From NCBI RefSeq assembly GCF_036324505.1, contig NC_086354.1, positions 2,772,756 through 2,836,755 on the forward strand: 64,000 bases of DNA. The letters run 5' to 3'. Below, piece by piece: positions 58,153 through 64,000 of this stretch. Both the position numbers and the translations under genes were made by a program. This DNA comes from Eleginops maclovinus (taxonomy: Eukaryota; Chordata; Actinopteri; Perciformes; Eleginopidae). Under the pieces are notes generated by a model. It did no database searches and was not told where the DNA came from. It saw only the letters and a program-made list of their open reading frames with translations. Each line of letters starts with the position of its first letter. The first letter of the stretch is position 1.

Positions 58153-60925
58153 CTTCTGTCTTGGCTAGATTGGGTAGATCTCTGATCCAGGACTGCCACT
58201 GGGGCTTCAGGGTTTCAGGAATTTCATCATCCCAGCCAATCTTTTCTCTGCACATTTGTTGGAGAATTTGTTTTCCGAGAAGGACGAAAGGTGCCATGAA
58301 TCCCAACGGATCATACACAGAGGCTACTGTAGAGAGCACACCTCTTCTGGTGAGTGGATTGGACTTAACTTGAACTCTGAATCTGAATGAGTCAGAAGTA
58401 ATGCACCATTCAACTCCAAGCACTCTCTCCATGTGAGGTAAGCTCAAGGCCATGTCTTGCTCTTTAATTGTGGCACGTTCTTCTTCTGGGATGGATGCCA
58501 TCACATTGTCGTTATTGGAGACAAACTTGTGGAGTCTTAGCTTGCCAGTGGAGCAAAGTTCTCTTGATTCCTTTACAAGCTGAATGGCTTCCTTCTCAGT
58601 GTGAACACTTGCTAGACCATCATCTACATAGACATTTCTTTGTATGAAGCGGATCGTGTCTTCACTAAACTGACCTTGCCCTTGTGCTGCCAGATGTTTC
58701 AGGCCAAAGTTGGCGCAGCCAGGAGACGAAGCCGCTCCAAACAGGTGGACTTTCATTCTGTAGGTTGAGGGTGTGGTTTCCAGATTGCCATGCTCCCACC
58801 ATAGGAATCTTAAGTAATCCTGGTCTTCCATTTTCACATGAAACTGATGAAACATCCTTTCGATGTCACACATCACTGCGATCGAGCCTTTTCGGAATCT
58901 ACACAGGACACCCACTAACATGTTTGTCAGGTCAGGTCCGGTGAGTAGATGATCGTTAAGAGAAGTTTCTTGAAATTTGGCAGAACAATCAAATACAACA
59001 CGAATTTTCCCTGGTTTTTGCGGATGATAAACTCCATGGTGTGGAATATACCAAGCCGGGGTGTTGTCAATTTCCTCCTCAGGCACTTTCTCTGCATCGC
59101 CACGTGAAATGATGTCGTTCATGAAGTTCACGTTATCCTTGCAGTAAGCTTCATTCTTCATTAGTCTCTTTTGAAGACAATTTAGACGATGTGTTGCACA
59201 TATCTTGTTGTTCGGTAGTTTCGGTCTTTCCTGTTTGAACGGTAATGGCATTTCGTAGTGTCCATCCTCCTTTTGTGTAATGTTTTCTCTTATCGTTGAC
59301 AGGAACTTGAGATCGTCTTGAGACACAGGATCCTCTTCTCCAGCTCTTTCTGAGAAGTCTGACTCGAGGACCTTTAGGATGTCTGAGCGGGTGACTTCTT
59401 TGACTTTGGTTCTATTCACATAGTGTACTTCTGTTTTCAGACTGACGGAGGGGTTAACTCCTGGTGTCACTTGCCTCACTACTATGCGATGGCTGATTCC
59501 GATGGCATCTCCATAATCTACAGAGGCTTTCCCATGGCCGACAATGCTCCACCCAAGGTCTGTGCGCTGTGCATAAGACTCATTTTCTTTGCCAGAAACA
59601 ACTTCTCGTGGGAGTAAGGCTTGTGAGCAGTTGTACCCAATGAGCAGACCTACTTCACAGTCTTGTAAAGGTGCCACATCATCTTGGAGGTGTTCTAGAT
59701 GGGACCAGGCTTTGGCAGTTTTAGCTGTTGGAATGTGAGTTCTGTTGGCGGGAATGAAGTCACGTGTGTAGGTTGGTGGTAAATAGATCTTCTTGTTGGA
59801 GTAAAAGCCACGAACTTGAAGGTTGTTTACTCTCTGAGAGCTTACCAGTGTTGTTCTTGAAGTCATTGTAGAAAGTTTTAACTTGACTTGCTCTTTGTCG
59901 GCCTCCAAAGCATTAGCTACTTCACTGAGAACAAAGGTTGTGTCACTTTGTGAATCCAAAAGAGCATATGTAAGTACTTCTTGTGCTGGTTGAGCTGCAG
60001 ATGACAGCCAGACTGGAATTATTGCAGACGTTTGTTTGTTAGTTTCATCAAGGATTACTCTATTTGATGTAGCTACTGCCACTGTTTCATGTTGTGTGGC
60101 TTGGGGCCTTTCCCTACTCCTTTCCTGATGTGTAGTTGACCTGTCTTGGCTTAAGCTTTGCTTGACTTGTGGTGCTCTGTCTCTTTCCTCATGCAGACAA
60201 GTAGGATGGCGCTTGTTGCATGTGTCGCAAATGCTCCTTTTGTTGCAACTCTTTGAGAGGTGACCGGGCTTAAGGCAACCGAAGCACAGCTTTTCAGCTT
60301 GGACAAACTTGACTCTGTCTGAGATTGCTTTTTCCACAAACTTCCTGCATTTGAGCAAAGTGTGCCCAATCTTCTCACAGAAAGTGCAGGTTTGCACAGT
60401 CTCTTCATTGGAGCTTGTAGTCAGTGTCTTTGCTGTAATACTTTGATACCTTTGTTGTTTTGGCTTTTCAATTTCACCTTGTTTCAGTGAGTGCAATGAT
60501 GTAACCGGGTTGCACGCAATTTTCGCTTCTCTTATCAGAAATTCAACAAACTGACTAAAGGAGGGGAACTTGCTGCTTTTCTCGTCAACTTCTATGACCT
60601 TCCGATTCCATCTTGCAGTTAACCAGTCTGGTAATTTTGACAGTATTTTTCTGTTTTCATTGCAGTCATTTAGAATCTCCAATGCTTTGATGTGGACCAT
60701 GGCAGCCTCGCAACTTCTGAGAAAATCAACAAACTCTCTGAGCTCAAAGCTCTCTTTTGTGCCGATCCTGGGCCATGCTTGGAGTTTGTCTCTGTATGCC
60801 TTTGCAACTGTAAATGGGTCTCCATATCTTTCCTCCAAAAGCTTCCATGCAGACACATAGGCAGATTCAGTCCCAAATAGGAAGTACCCATCTAGTGCAT
60901 TCTTGGCTTGTCCACTTACATATCT
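58097..60925 (-). CDS. BEL/Pao gag-pol polyprotein, partial (gag C-term, protease, RT)
   Basis: An uninterrupted frame of 919 codons from an in-frame ATG at 60856, and open further up to 60925 (RYVSGQAKNALDGYFLF). In order: gag DUF1759-like region (1-125, WKLLEERYGDPFTV), two zinc-knuckle-like clusters CTFCEKIGHTLLKC (157-170) and CFGCLKPGHLSKSC (191-204), aspartic protease DUF1758 with ALLDSQSDTTFV (298-309), and reverse transcriptase (about 600-800) with catalytic Asp in VMCDIERMF (664) and YVDD (743-746), then SVYDPLGFMAPF. The last ~15 residues (after AKTE) are read through the deletion junction in a foreign frame. RT and protease look intact, but RNase H and integrase are lost, so it could not transpose alone. 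The 5' end is cut off by the adjoining element, so the true start is not in this window. Confidence 0.9.
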   Translation of the reverse strand, partial: RYVSGQAKNALDGYFLFGTESAYVSAWKLLEERYGDPFTVAKAYRDKLQAWPRIGTKESFELREFVDFLRSCEAAMVHIKALEILNDCNENRKILSKLPDWLTARWNRKVIEVDEKSSKFPSFSQFVEFLIREAKIACNPVTSLHSLKQGEIEKPKQQRYQSITAKTLTTSSNEETVQTCTFCEKIGHTLLKCRKFVEKAISDRVKFVQAEKLCFGCLKPGHLSKSCNKRSICDTCNKRHPTCLHEERDRAPQVKQSLSQDRSTTHQERSRERPQATQHETVAVATSNRVILDETNKQTSAIIPVWLSSAAQPAQEVLTYALLDSQSDTTFVLSEVANALEADKEQVKLKLSTMTSRTTLVSSQRVNNLQVRGFYSNKKIYLPPTYTRDFIPANRTHIPTAKTAKAWSHLEHLQDDVAPLQDCEVGLLIGYNCSQALLPREVVSGKENESYAQRTDLGWSIVGHGKASVDYGDAIGISHRIVVRQVTPGVNPSVSLKTEVHYVNRTKVKEVTRSDILKVLESDFSERAGEEDPVSQDDLKFLSTIRENITQKEDGHYEMPLPFKQERPKLPNNKICATHRLNCLQKRLMKNEAYCKDNVNFMNDIISRGDAEKVPEEEIDNTPAWYIPHHGVYHPQKPGKIRVVFDCSAKFQETSLNDHLLTGPDLTNMLVGVLCRFRKGSIAVMCDIERMFHQFHVKMEDQDYLRFLWWEHGNLETTPSTYRMKVHLFGAASSPGCANFGLKHLAAQGQGQFSEDTIRFIQRNVYVDDGLASVHTEKEAIQLVKESRELCSTGKLRLHKFVSNNDNVMASIPEEERATIKEQDMALSLPHMERVLGVEWCITSDSFRFRVQVKSNPLTRRGVLSTVASVYDPLGFMAPFVLLGKQILQQMCREKIGWDDEIPETLKPQWQSWIRDLPNLAKTEVAKEQKKPKSEQHCAFAR

Positions 60926-61411
60926 GGGTCATTCTACAGAAACGGTGCCCTTTCAGCAGTCTCAGTGTCCCAAGTTAAAATGCTGGTATATTTTTTCAGA
61001 ACTTTGACAAAAATACATTTAAACTTCAATATTTCAAAATATTACTTGTTTTTAATATATTAAATTGAAAAAAAGGACATAATTAAAATTATTTACATTT
61101 TTATATGATTGTTTTTCTGAGGTGTACAGGTAACTCTGCTTGTCCCCATCGACCATTACAGTAACAATGTGGCTAATTTTATGTGTATATTCTTTAAATA
61201 ATGTATATGTTTTTGTGGTAAATGCATCACTGCTACTCCAATTTCACATATAATGTGTTTTTCTGGGAAAAGTAATTACATTTTAGGAGAAATATTAGGT
61301 TTTTCCTCTGTCCCCGTGTTTAATTCAACTCCGTCACGCAACCGCCTCCGCCCCTATTTGTATGCATAAATGGTTTGATCCTGTGACATCACTTCAGGAA
61401 GTAGATTCGGG

Positions 61412-61478
61412 GGGGGGGGGGCAAGCCCCAAGCCCAAGCCCCAAGCCCCAAGCCCCAAGCCCCAAGCTCCAAGCTCTG
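61412..61478. repeat. G-run and caagcccc tandem array
   Basis: A run of about 13 G followed by seven imperfect 7-8 bp units caagcccc, about 75 bp upstream of the gene start. Confidence 0.9.
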
Positions 61479-61551
61479 GCAAAGCCTTGTCAGCAGGCCT
61501 GGTTATATCTTTACACAGGTTATTGACATGTCAATATTTTCAGGTTTAATT

Positions 61552-61841
61552 ATGGCAAAAACAGCTGCAGAAAGGCAGAGGGAGTACAGGGCCAGAAGAA
61601 ACGAGAAACCAGAGAAAAGGGAAAGCTATCTGAGGAATGAGAGGCAGAGATGGAGGAGAGATGTTGAGGCAGGAAAGAAGAAAGGAATCAACGAGTTGAG
61701 TGAGAGAGGTCAGAGGACAAGGAGAAAGAAGTGGCGCCAGGCTAAGAGACGTCAGAAGAAAAGGGAGCAGTGTGAGGCAACCCATCCTGTACCTGTACCT
61801 GAAACAGAAGGTCATGTGCTCATGTCACATGAGGCTACAAG
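61552..61841 (+). CDS. Putative DDE transposase, exon 1
   Basis: Starts MAKTAAERQREYRARRNEKP, a very basic helical segment that recurs at the start of a transposase-like family abundant in fish genomes (from memory). The 96 codons plus two bases are rich in Arg/Lys/Glu and end ...SHEATR, probably DNA-binding or nuclear-targeting. The donor is proposed at 61842 (aag|GTTAGA) because joining it to the acceptor at 62077 keeps the frame. Without splicing the frame ends at 61884. The start is the first Met after the AT-rich leader. Confidence 0.62.
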
Positions 61842-62077
61842 GTTAGAAAAATACTTGTGTGGAGTCACAACATGGCGTATGTAAACATAAATTATTTTCA
61901 GTTAAACATGAAGCATTTAAATTAAATCAGACATTGTCTTCTGTAGCTACTGTTTTAAGTGCAATGTTAAGTGCAATGTTTTAAGTGCAATTCACTATCT
62001 AATACCATTCTACAACACTTATTCACTTCAGTGTGGTTGCTCAACAACTTAATGTAGCAATTCATTTTCTTTTTCAG

Positions 62078-63066
62078 ACAATTTGTGCAGGGAAAGAAAA
62101 AAACAAGGAAATCCAAAGATAAGATGAAAAAAAAGATAGCAGAACTAGAGAAATTACTTCAACAACAGAGGCAGCAGAAAGAGAAATACAAAAAAAGGCT
62201 ACAGCGTGTACAGAAGGACTTACCAAGATCACCACCATCACCAGTCAGGAAAACTTTACAATACTACAACATTCTCACAAGTCAAATAAGGGATACGTAC
62301 AGAAAGGCAAGGAATGAAAAGGAAAGGCAGTTGATATCTAGAGTAGTGGTAGGTGGAATCGTGAAAAAATACAGGATGCTAAAAATGTCAGAGTGCGCCT
62401 TGGGTTTTTCCAAGAAACGTAGGAACCTGAGCAGCTGGGGAATGGGGAAATTCGAACGGAAGAGGATCACAACTTTTGATGTCACCAACAAGAAAGTGAA
62501 TGACTTCTTTACCCGCGATGATGTCAGCAGAATGACCACGGGGAAGAAGCAAACCTCAACAAAGCATAAACAAAAGATGCAAAAGCGGTTCCTCGTCGAC
62601 ACGATGAAAAATCTTCATCGAAAGTACATCTCAGAGAATCCAGGAAGACTGTCATATTCGTTGTTTTGTCGCCTCCGGCCTTTCTGGGTGGTAAAGCCAT
62701 CTCTTGCAGATCGGGACACCTGCATGTGCAAACTTCACGAAAACCTTGGGTTTGTCACCCAGAAGCTCAAGCTGCTTCAGCTCATTAAAACATCAGAGCT
62801 TGAAGAGCTAGTCGCTCAGATTTGTTGCAATACCTCCAATAAGCACTGCATGTATGGCGAGTGCACTCAGTGTAAGAAGGAAGTTATTCCAATGTCCAAC
62901 TTATACAAGCCAGAAGAAGAGGTTGTCTGTCCCCAATGGGTTATGAAAGAAAAACCAAAAAAAAATGAGGATGAACAAACAGTGAAAATTACTGTAAAAG
63001 AAGACATGCACACATCTCAGGCAAATCTGGTTGAAATGTTTCACTCACTGCTTCACAGATTCGCAG
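62078..63066 (+). CDS. Putative DDE transposase, exon 2 first part (ends in frameshift)
   Basis: After acceptor ttttcAG, frame QFVQGKKK continues into a predicted coiled coil (KKKIAELEKLLQQQRQQKEK, about 62125-62190), a conserved KYRMLKMSECALGFSKK helix-turn-helix-like stretch, and a Cys/His-rich region (CMCKLHENLGF, CCNTSNKHCMYGECTQCKKE, 62725-62880) that could bind zinc. Near 63063 the frame is lost (it would stop at 63113), while the natural continuation lies in another frame: a one-base deletion. Role inferred: DNA binding and multimerisation of a transposase. Confidence 0.65.
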
Positions 63067-64000
63067 ACATCTGTTTAACATTAAAAAACAGTACGCCCAC
63101 TGTCGTGAGTTGAAGAGGCACATGCCCATGGATGAGTGCCTCATTCACATAGATTTTTCGGAAAATTACACCTGCAGATATGGCGCAGAGATCCAGTCTG
63201 TCCACTTTGGCGCATCTCCTGAGCAAGCTGTATTGCACACTGGGGTCCTCTATGTTGGACAGCAGGACCACCCAACCTGCTTCACAAGCATCTCACCATC
63301 ACGCCACAAGTCTCCTCCAGCTATATGGGCGCACCTCAGCCCCGTGCTTGACTACATTAAAGAGGAACATCCGAACATCAAAACTGTCCACTTTTTTAGT
63401 GACAGTCCAAGCACACAGTACAGACAAAAGGGCAATTTTTTCCTTTTTTGCACAGAGCTGGAGAAGAGGGGCTTCAGGGCAGGCTCCTGGAACTTCTTTG
63501 AGGCAGGTCACGGGAAGGGAGCACCAGATGGGGTAGGTGCAACCCTGAAAAGGGCCGCAGATGCACTCATCAGCCAAGGCCAAGACATCACGAACGCTGT
63601 GACCCTGTACAGGGTGCTGAAAGAGAACACTACTGTGAAATTGTTCTTTGTTGAGGAACAAACCATCGAGGAAGCACTTCAGCGCATGCCAGCTAGTCTG
63701 CCTGTCGTTCAGTCCACAATGAGAATCCATCAAGTAGTTTACATAGCTCCTGGAAAGATTGTTCACAGAGATGTAAGCTGTATGTGTATGGTTGACAAGA
63801 AGACACTGGACTGTCAGTGCTTCAATGCCCAACAGTTCACATTTCACAATGTTTCAACCACTGTACCTCAGGCAGAGATTGAATGGGATAAACAAGACAT
63901 GTGTGGGAGATGGTGCGTCATCAGGTATGACAACGAAATATACCCTGGAATAGTTCTCGCCACAGATGAAACCAATGTGCAGGTGAGGTGCATGAGCTGT
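63064..64000 (+). pseudogene. Putative DDE transposase, catalytic part (frameshifted, runs off edge)
   Basis: Open without any stop from 63068 to the window end (about 310 codons). It starts RHLFNIKKQYAHCRELKRH and has three acidic motifs in RNase H-like order: D in LIHIDFSENY (63144-63173), D in VHFFSDSPSTQYRQK (63387-63431), and E in WNFFEAGHGKGAPDG (63489-63533), which I take as a DDE triad. The end has MCGRWCVIRYDNEIYPGIVL, a small beta-rich C-terminal domain. Apart from the one-base frameshift the ~640 codons visible are undamaged, so the copy is young or recently inactivated. The superfamily needs the terminal repeats or a search. Confidence 0.65.

Larger units (their letters stand above)
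57227..60925 (-). mobile_element. BEL/Pao LTR retrotransposon, internally deleted
   Basis: Minus-strand element with a 500-bp 3' LTR at the left, an integrase C-terminal stub, and a long gag-pol frame cut at about 60925 by the next element. RNase H and the integrase catalytic core are missing: codons for RDLPNLAKTE are joined directly to WQKNRRNLKV at 58152/58153. Its 5' LTR and the gag start should lie right of the window. Confidence 0.9.
60926..64000 (+). mobile_element. DNA-transposon-like unit with DDE-type gene (partial)
   Basis: Begins near 60926 (gggtcattctacagaaacgg), exactly where the BEL gag frame stops, and runs to the window edge. It contains a 600-bp AT-rich leader, a G-run plus caagcccc tandem (61412-61478), and a two-exon transposase-like gene. 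The right terminus is outside, so inverted repeats and target duplication cannot be checked. Superfamily unresolved (IS3EU-like or Kolobok-like are candidates). Confidence 0.65.

Overview
The window looks like nuclear DNA from a ray-finned (probably spiny-rayed) fish. It is gene-poor, AT-rich and intron-bearing, full of CA/GT microsatellites, and dominated by transposable elements typical of teleosts (Tc1/mariner, hAT, L2/Rex1-like and Tx1-like LINEs, Gypsy-like and BEL/Pao LTR elements, TTAA-type MITEs, a tRNA-derived SINE). I see one ordinary host gene: proenkephalin (penk), on the + strand from about 39.35 to 45.6 kb. The host species cannot be named from the sequence.

Layout. 0-8.5 kb: a 5'-truncated LINE (minus strand) split by a hAT element with an 8-bp target duplication; a collapsed Gypsy-like LTR element; and a second, internally deleted hAT element sitting inside a MITE copy. 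8.5-25 kb: mostly anonymous DNA, with microsatellites, a nested inverted-repeat structure (10.5-11.4 kb), several MITE-like repeats, a tRNA-derived SINE, LTR and LINE remnants, and a LINE fragment interrupted by another MITE (23.2-24.9 kb). 25.0-26.6 kb: an almost complete Tc1-like transposon with an open 340-aa DD34E transposase. 27-39 kb: MITE copies, a hAT element carrying a MITE, five CA/GT arrays within about 1 kb, a probable solo LTR and the region upstream of penk.

penk has a non-coding exon 1 behind a CRE/CCAAT/TATA-type promoter, a second exon encoding the signal peptide and the first three cysteines, and a large last exon encoding five Met-enkephalin copies. Intron 2 holds a duplicated ~615-bp block and a 40-bp minisatellite. 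The predicted precursor is 244 aa with the six-cysteine N-terminal domain. The slot occupied by Leu-enkephalin in mammals is degenerate here, and two Met-enkephalins have unusual one-residue extensions (Ser and Asp).

46-64 kb: a degenerate Tc1-like element on the minus strand, more MITE copies and an L2-type LINE tail, then a three-layer nest. The 5' end of a Tx1-like LINE (ORF1) is interrupted by a BEL/Pao retrotransposon on the minus strand that has lost RNase H and most of integrase. This in turn is interrupted by a DNA-transposon-like unit on the + strand, which encodes a two-exon, DDE-type putative transposase with one frameshift and runs off the right edge. All homology statements are from motif recognition by eye; no database search was run.
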